Positions 1 through 11,976 of a DNA stretch of 64,000 bases are shown here, piece by piece. The DNA is from Macrococcus lamae. Its GTDB lineage: Bacteria > Bacillota > Bacilli > Staphylococcales > Staphylococcaceae. The first letter of the stretch is position 1. Each line of letters begins with the position of its first letter. The stretch covers positions 21,240 through 85,239 of the forward strand of contig NZ_SCWB01000011.1 in assembly GCF_004359545.1 (NCBI RefSeq), in the 5' to 3' direction. The position numbers and the translations under genes are program-made. Below the pieces are notes generated by a model that searched no databases, was not told where the DNA came from, and saw only the letters and a program-made list of their open reading frames with translations.

Positions 1-1665
1 ATCATGTGTTGAAGTCGTTACAATCTGACTCACAAAGTCATCTTCGATTGTATTCATTCCCTGAACACCACGTCCTCCACGATGCTGTGCACGGTATGTC
101 GATACCGGAAGACGCTTAATGTAGTTATTGTGACTTAATGTAATGACAATGTGATCTTCAGGAATTAAATCTTCATCTTCCAGGTGATCAAATCCACCCA
201 CTGTAATTTCAGTACGTCTGAAATCGCCAAAACGTTCTTTGATTTCTGTAAGTTCCTCGCGGATAATATCAAGAATTTTCTCTTCGTCAGCAAGAATGGC
301 TTTCAGTTCACCGATATAAGCAAGCAGTTCCTGATATTCCGCTTCAATCTTATCGCGTTCAAGTCCTGTCAGACGACGGAGACGCATATCCATAATTGCC
401 TGTGCCTGACGTTCAGATAAGCTGAATTTAGTCTGTAAGCTTTCCATAGCCTGCTGATCCGTTTCGGATGAACGAATCAATGCAATGATTTCATCGATAT
501 GGTCAAGTGCGATACGTAGACCTTCCAACAGATGGGCACGGTCTTCTGCTTTCTTGAGGTTATATGCCGTACGTCGACGAATCACTACTTTCTGATGCTC
601 AAGGTAGTAATAAACCATCTGTTTTAAGTTAAGTACTTTAGGCTTACCATCTACAAGCGACAGCATGTTCATACCAAACGATGTCTGCAGTGGTGTCAAT
701 TTGTACAAGTTATTTAAGAGAACATTAGCATTGGCATCCCGGCGCACATCAATAACGATACGCACGCCTTCTTTCAGACTTGTCTCATCTCTTAAATCTG
801 TAATACCATCTACTTTCTTATCACGAGCGAGTTCAGCAATCTTCTCTACAAGTTTCGCTTTGTTGACCTGATAAGGAATCTCTGTGACAATAATCGTTTC
901 TTTACCGTTTGGACGCGTTTCGATAATCGTTTTAGCACGCATCATGACAGAACCGCGGCCTGTTTCATAAGCGCGACGGATGCCACTGCGTCCTAATATC
1001 AATCCCGCAGTCGGAAAGTCAGGACCATGAATATGATCCATGAGTTCGGATACAGTAATATCAGGGTTATGACTCAGTGCCAGTACACCATCAATGACTT
1101 CGTTCAAGTTGTGCGGCGGAATGTTCGTCGCCATCCCTACAGCGATTCCTGATGCCCCATTGACGAGCAGATTAGGAAAACGCGCAGGTAGAACTGCCGG
1201 TTCACGTTCATTGCCATCATAGTTATCAACAAAGTCGATCGTATCTTTATTGATGTCACGCATTAACTCCATTGCAATTTTCGACATACGTGCTTCCGTA
1301 TAACGCATGGCAGCCGCTCCGTCACCGTCCATTGAACCGAAGTTCCCTTGACCATCCACTAACGGATAACGGTAACTGAAGTCCTGTGCCATACGTACCA
1401 TCGCTTCGTAAATGGAAGAATCGCCGTGCGGGTGATATTTACCCATGACATCCCCGACGATACGTGCTGACTTCTTGTACGGCTTATCTGAAGTCATCCC
1501 TTGGTCGTTCATGCCATATAAAATACGACGGTGAACCGGCTTCATGCCATCTCTGACATCCGGAAGCGCACGTGATACGATAACACTCATTGCATAATCA
1601 AGGAACGATTCACGCATTTCCGTACTGATATTTCTATCTTTTAAACGTTCAATATTTTCTGCCAT
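1..1665 (-). CDS. gyrA: DNA gyrase subunit A (partial, C-terminal part outside window)
   Basis: Subunit A of type II topoisomerase, which breaks and rejoins DNA to introduce negative supercoils. Reading leftward from the ATG at 1665, 555 codons are open to the window edge; the family is about 880-890 aa, so the C-terminal beta-pinwheel is largely missing. The start is set by an AGGAGGCG ribosome site just upstream. The N-terminal text begins [14 protein letters not shown]. The quinolone-determining segment reads [17 protein letters not shown], with wild-type Ser and Glu at the usual resistance positions. The catalytic tyrosine lies in [10 protein letters not shown]. It follows gyrB by 11 bp and is clearly co-transcribed with it. 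Confidence 0.98.
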   Translation of the reverse strand, partial: MAENIERLKDRNISTEMRESFLDYAMSVIVSRALPDVRDGMKPVHRRILYGMNDQGMTSDKPYKKSARIVGDVMGKYHPHGDSSIYEAMVRMAQDFSYRYPLVDGQGNFGSMDGDGAAAMRYTEARMSKIAMELMRDINKDTIDFVDNYDGNEREPAVLPARFPNLLVNGASGIAVGMATNIPPHNLNEVIDGVLALSHNPDITVSELMDHIHGPDFPTAGLILGRSGIRRAYETGRGSVMMRAKTIIETRPNGKETIIVTEIPYQVNKAKLVEKIAELARDKKVDGITDLRDETSLKEGVRIVIDVRRDANANVLLNNLYKLTPLQTSFGMNMLSLVDGKPKVLNLKQMVYYYLEHQKVVIRRRTAYNLKKAEDRAHLLEGLRIALDHIDEIIALIRSSETDQQAMESLQTKFSLSERQAQAIMDMRLRRLTGLERDKIEAEYQELLAYIGELKAILADEEKILDIIREELTEIKERFGDFRRTEITVGGFDHLEDEDLIPEDHIVITLSHNNYIKRLPVSTYRAQHRGGRGVQGMNTIEDDFVSQIVTTSTHD

Positions 1666-1676
1666 CAAGGCGCCTC

Positions 1677-3599
<1,923 letters not shown>

Positions 3600-3603
3600 T
3601 CAC

Positions 3604-4719
3604 CTACTCTTTATTAGTTTGAATATGCCCGTGATCGACGTAGAACAGTTTCGCCTGATCGATAGTTTCATGTTCTATTCCTTCGACAGAAGTCGTCGTC
3701 ACAAATGTCTGTACTTTATGTTGAATTGTCGAAAGGAGATGTGTCTGCCTTGTATCGTCCAGTTCGCTGAGCACATCGTCCAGCAGAAGGATAGGATATT
3801 CTCCTACCTCTTCGTTAATCAGTTCTATTTCAGCGAGTTTAAGTGACAATGCTGTTGTTCGCTGCTGCCCTTGTGAGCCATATGTCTGAACATCGATGCC
3901 ATTGATAGAGAATGTTAAATCATCGCGATGAGGTCCATACAGACTTGCCATACGTTCAATCTCCTTATCCATAGATTCAGACAATCTCAGATAAGTCGCC
4001 TCTGTCAATGCATCCAGAGTATCTTCCCGCTGCAGGCTGGATTGGTAATGAATATTCAGCACTTCTTCATTTTTAGTAATACCACTGTGAATTTCAACTG
4101 CCTTCTCTTCCAGCTGGCTGATGAACTGATGTCGACGCATCGTAAGTTTTGCAGCAAATTCGCTGAACTGCTGATTTAATACTTCAAGCATTGTACGGTC
4201 ACCTTGCGGATTGAGCCTTAACTGCTTCAAATAATGATTTTTCTGTTTTAATATACGCTGGAAATTAGATAAGTCATTGAGGTAGACAGCTGAAATCTGA
4301 CCGATTTCTATATCAATAAAACGACGTCTGATCTGCGGGCTGCCTTTAACAAGGTTTAAATCTTCGGGCGCGAAAAGTACGACGTTCATATGACCGATAT
4401 ACTGGGTTAACTTGCCTTGCTCCAGATGATTGGCCTTCGCTTTTTTACCCTTCGATGATATTTGCAGTGAAAGTGGCATGACGCCATATTTATATTCGAG
4501 TTCACCTTCAATCAACGCAAAATCTGCATCCCATTTAATGAGTTCTTTATCATGATTAGCGCGATGACTTTTAGCAAGCGCGAGACAATAAATTGCTTCA
4601 AGCAAATTAGTCTTACCTTGAGCATTCGCACCGATGAGAACATTCACTTCGTCATGAAATGATAATGTGATATGTTCATAATTTCGGTACTGTGTAAGCT
4701 TTAAAAACTTAAGCTTCAT
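3604..4719 (-). CDS. recF: DNA replication/repair protein RecF
   Basis: SMC-like ATPase that loads RecA at single-strand gaps together with RecO and RecR. The protein is 371 aa, the normal family length. Walker A is GANAQGKTN near residue 32. The ABC-type signature is in [18 protein letters not shown] and Walker B in [14 protein letters not shown]. It overlaps the upstream yaaA gene by four bases (ATGA), so the two are translationally coupled, and gyrB follows immediately. recR is also in this window at 56.7 kb. Confidence 0.97.
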   Translation of the reverse strand: MKLKFLKLTQYRNYEHITLSFHDEVNVLIGANAQGKTNLLEAIYCLALAKSHRANHDKELIKWDADFALIEGELEYKYGVMPLSLQISSKGKKAKANHLEQGKLTQYIGHMNVVLFAPEDLNLVKGSPQIRRRFIDIEIGQISAVYLNDLSNFQRILKQKNHYLKQLRLNPQGDRTMLEVLNQQFSEFAAKLTMRRHQFISQLEEKAVEIHSGITKNEEVLNIHYQSSLQREDTLDALTEATYLRLSESMDKEIERMASLYGPHRDDLTFSINGIDVQTYGSQGQQRTTALSLKLAEIELINEEVGEYPILLLDDVLSELDDTRQTHLLSTIQHKVQTFVTTTSVEGIEHETIDQAKLFYVDHGHIQTNKE

Positions 4720-4940
4720 CGAACAGAAGGATAAGAAATCTTGAACTTACCTTCCCTTTCAATTTCAAGAATATCGTCCTGATGCAGCTTCTTTCCACGC
4801 CGTGCTTCTTCCTCGCCGTTCAACAGCACAGGACTATCCTGTAAATACCATTTCGCCTGGCCACCAGTACCTATAATCCCTTCAGCTTTAAGAAACTGTC
4901 CGAGTGTAATTTCATTGTCAAACTGTACTGTCTTTACCAT
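4716..4940 (-). CDS. yaaA: S4-domain RNA-binding protein YaaA
   Basis: Small S4-domain protein of the dnaA-gyrA cluster. The conserved core includes [20 protein letters not shown] and [14 protein letters not shown]. An in-frame ATG eleven codons upstream (4973) is unlikely to be the start, because a TATAAT box at 4977-4982 would place the transcript start at about 4970, inside that codon. The internal ATG at 4940 ([10 protein letters not shown]) has an AGGAG ribosome site about ten bases upstream. The resulting 74 aa fits the family. It overlaps recF by 4 bp and is first in the recF-gyrB-gyrA operon. Confidence 0.93.
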   Translation of the reverse strand: MVKTVQFDNEITLGQFLKAEGIIGTGGQAKWYLQDSPVLLNGEEEARRGKKLHQDDILEIEREGKFKISYPSVR

Positions 4941-4976
4941 CTCAGGTTCACTCCTATCCGTCTCAGTCATCATTTA

Positions 4977-4982
4977 ATTATA
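4977..4982 (-). promoter_or_regulatory. -10 box of the yaaA-recF-gyrB-gyrA operon
   Basis: A perfect TATAAT on the minus strand stands 36 bp upstream of the chosen yaaA start. No good -35 hexamer is visible 17 bp further up. The rest of the 238-bp gap between yaaA and bdbC shows no supportable gene. Confidence 0.6.
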
Positions 4983-5178
4983 CCTTTTTTCGCCTAAAAA
5001 AGCATGTTTTTGAGCCAAAAAAGACACTTTATGACTATAAATAGCTTTTCTGTGACGGTATCAATAAAAAAGACCAGGACATTAAAAGTCACTCTTCAAA
5101 AATACTTCACATCATGCTTTCCCGGAGGAGCTGCATTTCATTTTCAAAGAAACTTAGACTTTTGTCCTAGCCTTTTTA

Positions 5179-5601
5179 TTAATCTATTAAGTTCACTGGT
5201 TTTTTTACAAAAAGCATTAAAATTGTGATCATAAGAAATGCTGTTCCTGCAAGGAACGGAATGGTAATGAATCCTGCCCAGTTGATGTATTCAGTATTAC
5301 ATGGTACACCTCCGACGCAAGCTTTCATAGAAGAAAAACCCGGTATTTTCTGCTCCATGTAATGATAAATTGAAAAACCGAGACCAATGACTGAAAATGT
5401 TAATGCTAAATATTTAAACGGATAAAATTCATTCAGCGCAGCAAATCCGAGAATGACAACTAACGGATACATTAATATGCGCTGATACCAGCACATTTCA
5501 CAAGGTACAAAGTGTTTAATCTCTGAGAAATACAGACTGCCAAGCATTGCAATAATGGCTATTACCCAGGCAATAAAGAACAGTTTATTATTGCGTGCCA
5601 T
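5179..5601 (-). CDS. bdbC: BdbC/DsbB-type thiol:disulfide oxidoreductase
   Basis: Membrane quinone-linked oxidoreductase that reoxidises its thioredoxin-like partner BdbD. The protein has 140 aa and four predicted membrane segments. The redox pairs typical of the family are present: C34-EM-C37 in VPCEMCWYQR and C95/C101 in ACVGGVPC. The LYFSEI, WYQRILMYP and YINWAGFITIPF segments closely match Bacillus BdbC. Its ATG overlaps the last base of the bdbD stop, so the two form one unit. In Bacillus this pair oxidises competence and secreted proteins; S. aureus is reported to have DsbA without a DsbB partner, so this pair is a useful marker for the lineage. Confidence 0.95.
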   Translation of the reverse strand: MARNNKLFFIAWVIAIIAMLGSLYFSEIKHFVPCEMCWYQRILMYPLVVILGFAALNEFYPFKYLALTFSVIGLGFSIYHYMEQKIPGFSSMKACVGGVPCNTEYINWAGFITIPFLAGTAFLMITILMLFVKKPVNLID

Positions 5602-6308
5602 TATTTCTTTGCATCCTCTATCGCTTTTTCAATTGACTCAAGCTTAAGCGGATCACTTAATAATTGACCGTTAATAATAACTGTCGGTGTCTGACTAATC
5701 ATATATTTCTGATTTAATGTCACATCTTCGTCTACTGCTGCTGTTTCTGTTTTATCTTCAGCAGCTTTAACTATTTTGTCAACATCTTTCACACCTGCTT
5801 TTTCAGCTGCGTTTTTTACGACATCAGTTGTCAGCCATTCATCTGTAGTCGAGTGATTGTCGTTTGGCTGTGCTTCAAATAATGCATTGTGAAAATCCCA
5901 GTATTTCTTTGGTTCATTTTTTAGTACCGCTTCAGCAGCATGTGCTCCTGTCAGAGATTCTTCCCCGTGAAATGGTGTATTAATAAAATACATCTTCAGG
6001 TCACCATTTTTAATATATTTATCTACAAGTTTCGGCTGTATTTCCATATCGAAGTATTTACAGGCAGGACATTTATAGTCACCGAACTCGATAAGCGTAA
6101 CAGGAGCATCTTTATCACCGAGCATCGGCTGACCTGTTACATCAATCTTACTGTAATCTGTACTGGTTTCAACATCTTTATTTGTAGTAGCAGCAGTATC
6201 GTCCGTCTTAACATCTTTCTTGTTAAACACGACCATTAAAGCAATGGCTGCGATAACAACAAGGGCGAGAACCATCGCGAAAATCATACTTCCTCTATTT
6301 TTCATCAT
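5601..6308 (-). CDS. bdbD: BdbD/DsbA-type membrane-anchored disulfide oxidoreductase
   Basis: Extracytoplasmic thioredoxin-fold protein that introduces disulfides into exported proteins. An N-terminal anchor (about residues 8-27) is followed by a low-complexity Thr/Asp linker and a DsbA-like domain. The active site is GDYKC80PAC83KYF, and the cis-proline loop is SQTPTVIING. The ribosome site AAGGAG lies three bases before the first ATG and six before the second, so the real start may be 6305. It is followed by bdbC with a one-base stop/start overlap. The pair sits inside the normally compact dnaN-yaaA interval. Confidence 0.95.
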   Translation of the reverse strand: MMKNRGSMIFAMVLALVVIAAIALMVVFNKKDVKTDDTAATTNKDVETSTDYSKIDVTGQPMLGDKDAPVTLIEFGDYKCPACKYFDMEIQPKLVDKYIKNGDLKMYFINTPFHGEESLTGAHAAEAVLKNEPKKYWDFHNALFEAQPNDNHSTTDEWLTTDVVKNAAEKAGVKDVDKIVKAAEDKTETAAVDEDVTLNQKYMISQTPTVIINGQLLSDPLKLESIEKAIEDAKK

Positions 6309-6414
6309 TTTCTCCTTACTAGTAATGACTTTGATATAAAATCAAGATAGTATAAATTTTATACTATCTTGACCCATTTAACCACTATTTAATCATTACT
6401 ATTCTGTGACAATG

Positions 6415-7650
6415 CTATTTCATTTGTAACGCCTGTCTGAAGTTTTTAATGAGTCCTTTACCATAGCTGAAAACACTACCTTTATAGACACGTGCTGCAA
6501 GCATAAGAAGTAGAATGACAGTGATGATACATATGATGATACCGATGATGATCTGTACGTCATTTGTTTCAGTGGATAATGTACGCAGCAGCATGACCAT
6601 TGGTGTGAAAAACGGAATATAGCTTGTAATTTTGACAAGCATCGTATCAGGATTCGTCATACTGAAAATTGTAATATAAAATGCGGCTATATTAAGAAAG
6701 GTAATCGGCATCATTGCCTGACCAATATCTTCCACTCTGTTAGTCAATGCACCGACAATGGCAGATAAACTGATATTGATCAACAGGCCAAGCAGCATGA
6801 AAATCACGGCATAAATAATTACGCGTGTCGTTTCTCCTGTGAACTTAAGTCCCATATCAGTAAGAACACCCTTTAAATCAAATAAATACAGACATGCTAA
6901 AATGGTCAGCGCCAGTATAACGATCTGAGTAAGCGCAACAGCGATAATTGCAGCAATCTTTGCCAGAATGTGATTGACAGGTGAGACGCTTGTTACAATC
7001 ATCTCAATAACGCGGGACGATTTCTCCATCGCAATATCAGTAGCAGCCTGGGAACCGTAATTAATAGTGATAAAGAACACAAGAAAAACACCGATATAGA
7101 CGACAGCTGTATTCAATGCTTTGGCGTCGTCACTGAGCGATGTATTGTTATGCTCAGACAGCACTTTGTTTTCTACATCAGCCTGTGCATTCAGCTTGCT
7201 GACATCTGCTGGTGATAAGTCAAGAGACTGAGCTGCCCGGCTGCTCTGCAAGGCGGACAGCGTGGACTGGATAGATGACAAATCGTTCTCCCCAGCAGCT
7301 TTTTTTGTCAGCACATCTGCTTTTAACATGTCTCCCGCTTCAGTCAGATGAATCAGACGTTGATATTTATCATCCTCGACACCTTTTTTTCCGGCCGTAT
7401 ACGATGATTTCTTTAAATTCAGATTTTTATCAGTCTGCTGGTAAGCTTTTAGAAATGTCTCCTGCAACTGTGTATTGTCACTTGATATCACAGTAATTTC
7501 ATTCTCACTGTGGTCGAAAAAATCAATGATTTTATCAATATTGCTGAGTGCGAGCAGTACACACATCAACAGTATGGTGATGAAAAGAAATGAACGGCTT
7601 GATACTTTTTTCCAGTAAGTCAGCCAGAATGTCGGAAGAAATTTATTCAT
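6415..7650 (-). CDS. ABC-2 type exporter permease (YhaP/NatB family)
   Basis: Membrane subunit of a two-gene ABC exporter, 411 aa. One N-terminal membrane segment (VSSRSFLFITILLMCVLLAL) is followed by a large extracytoplasmic region and a cluster of about five C-terminal segments, the NatB/YhaP arrangement. The chosen start is the ATG at 7650, which overlaps the end of the ATPase gene by 8 bp and has AAAGGTGG nine bases upstream. An earlier in-frame start eleven codons upstream lacks such a site. Relatives are annotated as sodium or toxic-compound exporters; the substrate here cannot be told from sequence. Confidence 0.88.
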   Translation of the reverse strand: MNKFLPTFWLTYWKKVSSRSFLFITILLMCVLLALSNIDKIIDFFDHSENEITVISSDNTQLQETFLKAYQQTDKNLNLKKSSYTAGKKGVEDDKYQRLIHLTEAGDMLKADVLTKKAAGENDLSSIQSTLSALQSSRAAQSLDLSPADVSKLNAQADVENKVLSEHNNTSLSDDAKALNTAVVYIGVFLVFFITINYGSQAATDIAMEKSSRVIEMIVTSVSPVNHILAKIAAIIAVALTQIVILALTILACLYLFDLKGVLTDMGLKFTGETTRVIIYAVIFMLLGLLINISLSAIVGALTNRVEDIGQAMMPITFLNIAAFYITIFSMTNPDTMLVKITSYIPFFTPMVMLLRTLSTETNDVQIIIGIIICIITVILLLMLAARVYKGSVFSYGKGLIKNFRQALQMK

Positions 7651-8539
7651 GACGACGTCCCACCTTTGCAATAAAGATATCATTCAGCGACGGTTCCGCT
7701 ACTTCAAATCTTGAAACATAACCCAATTGTTTCACTGCTTCAAAGACATGCGGTGCTACTGCCTGATCATTGATTGTCAGACGGACATCATTCCGGTTCT
7801 GTTTGAAGTCAAGTACTCCTGAAATTTCTTTTAGACTACTGAAATCGTGATCACCGGCAATGATAATCTCTTTTCTGCCGAAATCCTGTTTTACCTGTTT
7901 GATATTTCCTGATACTACGGTTTTACCTTTATCGAGTATACAGACACGGTCACACATCTCTTCAACATGTTCCATACGATGTGAACTGAAGACAATAGTG
8001 GTGCCATTGTCATTCATTTCCTTGACTGAAGCTTTCAGCAGTTCTACATTGACTGGGTCTAATCCGCTAAAAGGCTCATCCAGAATGAGTAATTTCGGTC
8101 GGTGGATAATGGCACCGATCAGCTGGATTTTCTGCTGATTTCCTTTAGATAATGATTCAATCTTCTTATTCATATTTTCCGGCACTTCGAATCTATCAAG
8201 CCAGTATTTAAGTTCCCGTAATACTTCTGCGCGTTTCATCCCTTTTAACTGTCCAAGATAATTAATCTGTTCTGAAACTTTTAACTTTGGGTTCAATCCA
8301 CGTTCCTCCGGTAAATAGCCGATATGGTCAGTCACACTATAGTTAATCGGCTTGCCATTATAGGTAATTGATCCAGAGGTCTTTTCAAGGAGACCTAGAA
8401 TCATACGGAAAGTCGTAGTCTTGCCCGCGCCATTTCCGCCTAAAAAACCTAGCATTTCATGTTCAGGAACCTGGATATTTAAATTATCAACTGCAGTAAA
8501 CGTTCCAAACTGTTTCGTCACATTTTGCAAATCCAGCAT
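7643..8539 (-). CDS. ABC exporter ATP-binding protein (YhaQ family)
   Basis: Cytoplasmic ATPase partner of the permease encoded next to it, 298 aa. Walker A is GGNGAGKTT, the signature is SLSKGNQQK, Walker B is LLILDEPFSGLD and the switch histidine is in FSSHRMEH. The YLPEERGL and YLGQLKGM segments and the C-terminal extension are typical of YhaQ rather than of amino-acid importers. It overlaps the permease gene by 8 bp. A terminator separates it from dnaN, so the pair is probably transcribed on its own. Confidence 0.92.
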   Translation of the reverse strand: MLDLQNVTKQFGTFTAVDNLNIQVPEHEMLGFLGGNGAGKTTTFRMILGLLEKTSGSITYNGKPINYSVTDHIGYLPEERGLNPKLKVSEQINYLGQLKGMKRAEVLRELKYWLDRFEVPENMNKKIESLSKGNQQKIQLIGAIIHRPKLLILDEPFSGLDPVNVELLKASVKEMNDNGTTIVFSSHRMEHVEEMCDRVCILDKGKTVVSGNIKQVKQDFGRKEIIIAGDHDFSSLKEISGVLDFKQNRNDVRLTINDQAVAPHVFEAVKQLGYVSRFEVAEPSLNDIFIAKVGRRHE

Positions 8540-8590
8540 AAATCAGCCTCCCTTTCTTCTTCATGTTAGCAATAATGGATGAAACTTACA

Positions 8591-8627
8591 AAACAAAAAA
8601 AGACGAATTTCATCTCTGAAATTCGTC
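8591..8627 (-). terminator. Rho-independent terminator after dnaN
   Basis: An 11-bp perfect stem (8602-8612 with 8617-8627, loop TCTC on the plus strand) is followed on the minus strand by TTTTTTTGTTTT. It closes the dnaA-dnaN unit. Confidence 0.9.
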
Positions 8628-8639
8628 ATTTACGGTTAT

Positions 8640-9773
8640 TTAATAAGTTCTGATTGGTAGAATCAGCTGGATGACATTTTCATCATCTTTCGGCTTAAGA
8701 ATAAACGGTCGCATCGTCCCGAAGAACTCAACAGATACTTCATCGTTATCAATTGCTCGTAATGCATCCATCATGTATTTTGAGTTGAATGAAATTTTCA
8801 GCCCCTGACCTTCAAATCTTGAAGTTGCCACATCCTCTTTAACAGTACCAATTTCCGGAGATGTAGAAGACAGCTCGACCTGGTTTTGATCAGCTGACAG
8901 CTTAATGACGTTGTTGCCTCCTTCACGAGCAAGCAAAGAAGCACGGTCAATCGCATGGAAGAAATCTCCGTTATCGATTGCAAGTGAGGTTTCGTAGCTT
9001 TCAGGGAACAGACGTGAAGTGTCTGGATAGTTTCCTTCAAGTAGTCTTGAGATGAAGTTAATATGTCCTACTTTAAAAAGCACTTGGTTTGCTGCAAAGA
9101 AAATTTCAATCGTTTCATCGTCGTCATTAATGATTTTATTAAGTTCATTCAAAGCTTTACCTGGAATAATTGCATTAATGTTATCCACAGAAGCATTTTC
9201 AAGCTTTAGTCGACGTAGTGCAAGTCTATGTGAATCTGTTGCAGTACAGCTAAGTTCTCCGTCTTTAATCAGCCAGTTAACACCAGTTAACACTGGACGT
9301 GTTTCTGAGGTGGACACTGCAAAGTTTGTCTGTCTGATCACATTTTTCAATACTTTGATAGGCAACGTCATCGAGTCCTGTTCAGATACTTGCGGAAGCA
9401 GCGGATATTGATCCGGGTCAAGGCCTGAGACATTGAACTCTGACTGTCCTGAGGTGATTTTAGCCTGGAACTGACTGTTCGTTTCGATGATTACTGATGC
9501 AGCAGGAAGCTTTTTGATGATATCAACAAAGAAACGACCGGGTAGTACGATAGATCCTTTTTCTTCGATAGTCACAATTTCTTCATGGTTAATTTCTGCT
9601 GGAATTGTAATCTCGATAGAAACTTCTGAATCTGAACCTGTTAGTACCAGTTTATTATCAGAAGCATCGATTTTGATACCTGTCAGAATAGGTAGTGTTG
9701 TTCTAGGCGAAATCGCTTTTAACGTATCATTTAACTGTGTAATGAAATAATCTCTTTGGATAGTAAATTTCAT
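8640..9773 (-). CDS. dnaN: DNA polymerase III beta subunit (sliding clamp)
   Basis: Ring-shaped processivity clamp, 377 aa, with the three-domain repeat of the family. Recognisable segments include LPILTGIKI, GRFFVDIIKKLP and the C-terminal end QLILPIRTY, which forms part of the hydrophobic partner-binding groove. The ribosome site is AAGGAG. It lies downstream of dnaA with a 178-bp gap holding the origin unwinding element, and ends at a strong terminator. Confidence 0.98.
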   Translation of the reverse strand: MKFTIQRDYFITQLNDTLKAISPRTTLPILTGIKIDASDNKLVLTGSDSEVSIEITIPAEINHEEIVTIEEKGSIVLPGRFFVDIIKKLPAASVIIETNSQFQAKITSGQSEFNVSGLDPDQYPLLPQVSEQDSMTLPIKVLKNVIRQTNFAVSTSETRPVLTGVNWLIKDGELSCTATDSHRLALRRLKLENASVDNINAIIPGKALNELNKIINDDDETIEIFFAANQVLFKVGHINFISRLLEGNYPDTSRLFPESYETSLAIDNGDFFHAIDRASLLAREGGNNVIKLSADQNQVELSSTSPEIGTVKEDVATSRFEGQGLKISFNSKYMMDALRAIDNDEVSVEFFGTMRPFILKPKDDENVIQLILPIRTY

Positions 9774-9799
9774 AGTAGGAAAAACTCCTTATCGTCGTT

Positions 9800-9950
9800 T
9801 TATATATATTATATTATATCTTTTAAATTCGTAGTAATAGTAATAGGGGCTGTGAATAGGTGGATAACTGAGTTAAGCGTATGATACTAAAGATATCCAC
9901 ATGTGTATAAGTTGTTTGTAACTTATGACTCTTCATTCACATTATCCACA
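9800..9950. other. oriC unwinding region (DUE, DnaA-trios, DnaA boxes) between dnaA and dnaN
   Basis: Read on the minus strand, two DnaA-box-like 9-mers (9859-9867 and 9851-9859) are followed by a GCCCC run (9847-9851), then CTA/TTA triplets over 9832-9846 (five DnaA-trios) and an AT-only stretch at 9800-9820. This is the order described for the basal unwinding system of Bacillus subtilis. Further boxes: a perfect TTATCCACA at 9942-9950, a perfect TGTGTATAA at 9902-9910 and a one-mismatch box at 9893-9901. Confidence 0.88.
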
Positions 9951-9951
9951 A

Positions 9952-11283
9952 CTAACCGGTAATCTCTTTTTCCAGATTTTCTATCTCTTTTTTCAGTGCA
10001 GCATCATGTTCAATCTGAGTTTTAATTTTTTCATGTGCATGAATGACTGTTGTATGATCTCGGCCGCCGAATTCCTCGCCGATTTTAGGCAGAGAATAAT
10101 CAGTCAGCTCACGCGCAAGATACATAGCAATCTGTCTTGGAAAAGCAATAGATTTTGTACGTTTTTTAGCTGTGAAATCTTCCATTCTTACATTATAGAA
10201 CGAGCCGACAATCGTCTGGATATCCTGGATACTGATTTTTTTAGGTTTGTTTGTAGAAATGATATCCTTCAATGCTTCTGCAACAAGGTCAGGAGTCAAT
10301 TCACGTTTAACCAATCTGGAATATGCAGTGACACGTGTCAGTGCTCCTTCCAGCTCACGAATATTGGATTGAATCTGACTTGCGATATAGAGCATAGCTT
10401 CGTTAGGAATTTCTATGTTCTCTTCTTCCGATTTCTTACGTAGAATAGCAATTCTTGTCTCCAGGTCAGGTGGCGTTACGTCTGTAATGAGACCCCATTC
10501 AAAGCGTGAACGCAAACGGTCTTCAAGCGTCGGAATTTCTTTAGGCGCACGGTCACTGGAGATGACAATCTGTTTGTTGTTCTGATGAAGTTCATTGAAT
10601 GTATGGAAAAATTCTTCCTGCGTTGACTCTTTGCCTGCAAGGAACTGAATATCATCTATCAGCAGTACATCGACATTTCGATATTTTGATCTGAATTCCT
10701 CGGTTTTATTGTCTTTAATAGAGTTGATGAATTCATTTGTGAATTTTTCACTCGATGTATAGACGACTTTAGCATTTTCTTTATGTTCCATTACGTAATG
10801 ACCGATTGCATGCATTAAATGAGTTTTACCAAGTCCGACACCACCATAGATGAATAGGGGATTATAAGCTTTAGCAGGTGCTTCTGCGACAGCTAAAGAT
10901 GCTGCATGGCTGAAGCGGTTGCCGCTGCCGATAACAAATGTATCAAATGTATTATCGATGTTTAGTTGACTAGGCATAACTTCCTGTTCTTTACGGTTGT
11001 TAACGAGTTCAGGTTTAATATCCTCTGCAATGGTGTCTTCTCCAGAAACAATTTTTACTTCAAGTGTTTCTCCGATAGTTTCCTCAATTGTATCTTGAAT
11101 AATAGTAATATAATTTTTGTTCAGCCAGCTGGCATGAAAAGCAGTCGGTGCTTCAATGATGACCTGACTATTATTCAGCAGACTGATCGATGTATGATTG
11201 AACCATGTTTCATAACTCGGCGTAGATAGTTTCTTCTCAAGATTTTCCAGGACCTTTTTCCAGATTGAATCGATTCCACTCAT
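9952..11283 (-). CDS. dnaA: Chromosomal replication initiator DnaA
   Basis: AAA+ initiator that binds DnaA boxes and opens oriC, 443 aa. Domain I (about 1-80) recruits the helicase loader. A short linker is followed by the AAA+ domain, with Walker A GGVGLGKT at 147-154 and Walker [10 protein letters not shown]. The C-terminal DNA-binding domain carries the signature [16 protein letters not shown] DnaA box at 11318-11326 lies about 40 bp upstream of the start, compatible with autoregulation. The ribosome site is AGAGG, eight bases before the ATG. Confidence 0.98.
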   Translation of the reverse strand: MSGIDSIWKKVLENLEKKLSTPSYETWFNHTSISLLNNSQVIIEAPTAFHASWLNKNYITIIQDTIEETIGETLEVKIVSGEDTIAEDIKPELVNNRKEQEVMPSQLNIDNTFDTFVIGSGNRFSHAASLAVAEAPAKAYNPLFIYGGVGLGKTHLMHAIGHYVMEHKENAKVVYTSSEKFTNEFINSIKDNKTEEFRSKYRNVDVLLIDDIQFLAGKESTQEEFFHTFNELHQNNKQIVISSDRAPKEIPTLEDRLRSRFEWGLITDVTPPDLETRIAILRKKSEEENIEIPNEAMLYIASQIQSNIRELEGALTRVTAYSRLVKRELTPDLVAEALKDIISTNKPKKISIQDIQTIVGSFYNVRMEDFTAKKRTKSIAFPRQIAMYLARELTDYSLPKIGEEFGGRDHTTVIHAHEKIKTQIEHDAALKKEIENLEKEITG

Positions 11284-11317
11284 AGTGTGCCTCTTTCTTA
11301 TAATATTTTTTCAGAAG

Positions 11318-11630
11318 TTATACACATTTACCCACTTTGTGTATAATCTTAAGCACAAGGTGTGAATAATTATCCACATATTATTAACATCATGTGGATA
11401 ATTAAATAAAGGTTTATAGTTTTTCACACGAAATATAACAAAATATTATCAAATAAATATGATAATATCAATACATTTATAGAGTTATCCACAAAGTTAT
11501 CATTACGCACATGCTTTTTTATACAAATATGTGGATTTGTGAGTAACGATAAGAATAATTGTGAGTATCTAAAAATTAATTCCTAATTATCCACAAAACA
11601 ATTTTAAATAACTGTGGATAAGTGTATAAC
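11318..11630. other. oriC upstream DnaA-box cluster
   Basis: The 472-bp gap between dnaA and rpmH contains no gene. It holds boxes matching TTATNCACA on either strand at 11318-11326, 11338-11346, 11361-11369, 11370-11378, 11393-11401, 11485-11493, 11587-11595 and 11613-11621, plus a one-mismatch site at 11621-11629. They fall in two groups separated by AT-rich DNA. With the dnaA-dnaN element this makes a bipartite origin. Gene orientation flips here, as expected for the start point of both forks. Confidence 0.92.
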
Positions 11631-11659
11631 TCTTTTGTGACATATGACCTTTTTGGTAG

Positions 11660-11688
11660 TTGCAATGACTTATGTAATTTGTTATACT
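11660..11688 (+). promoter_or_regulatory. Promoter of rpmH
   Basis: TTGCAA (11660-11665), a 17-bp spacer and TATACT (11683-11688) precede rpmH. The AGGAGGTG ribosome site follows at 11742-11749. Confidence 0.75.
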
Positions 11689-11755
11689 TCAGTAGTTATT
11701 GTCAATCACATACAAAGTGAAATATAGATGAATAGATTAATAGGAGGTGTCCTAA

Positions 11756-11893
11756 GTGGTAAAACGTACTTATCAACCAAATAAACGTAAACATAGTAAA
11801 GTTCACGGTTTCCGTGCACGTATGAGCACTAAAAACGGACGTAGAGTTCTTGCACGTCGTCGTCGTAAAGGCAGAAAAGTATTATCAGCTTAA
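11756..11893 (+). CDS. rpmH: 50S ribosomal protein L34
   Basis: Forty-five-residue basic ribosomal protein, starting with GTG at 11756 ([15 protein letters not shown]) and ending GRKVLSA. It is nearly identical to the S. aureus protein. The ribosome site AGGAGGTG lies 6 bp upstream of the start. It is the first gene rightward of oriC and is followed by its own terminator before rnpA. Confidence 0.97.
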   Translation: MVKRTYQPNKRKHSKVHGFRARMSTKNGRRVLARRRRKGRKVLSA

Positions 11894-11920
11894 GATCACT
11901 CTCGCAGTGGTCTTTTTTTT
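11894..11920 (+). terminator. Terminator after rpmH
   Basis: A seven-pair stem with one G-U (GATCACT / AGTGGTC, loop CTCGC) is followed by eight T. Confidence 0.8.
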
Positions 11921-11976
11921 GTTTAAAACGAGGGTCTCATCTAGTATAATTGTATAAAATGCGAGCCTGGAAATGA

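Noticed and set aside
5004..5228. Plus-strand open frame of 74 codons between yaaA and bdbC
   Set aside because: No ribosome site, overlaps the bdbC 3' end and shows no domain.
9925..10443. Plus-strand open frame of 172 codons antisense to dnaA
   Set aside because: Cys/Phe-rich translation typical of an antisense shadow; dnaA covers it.
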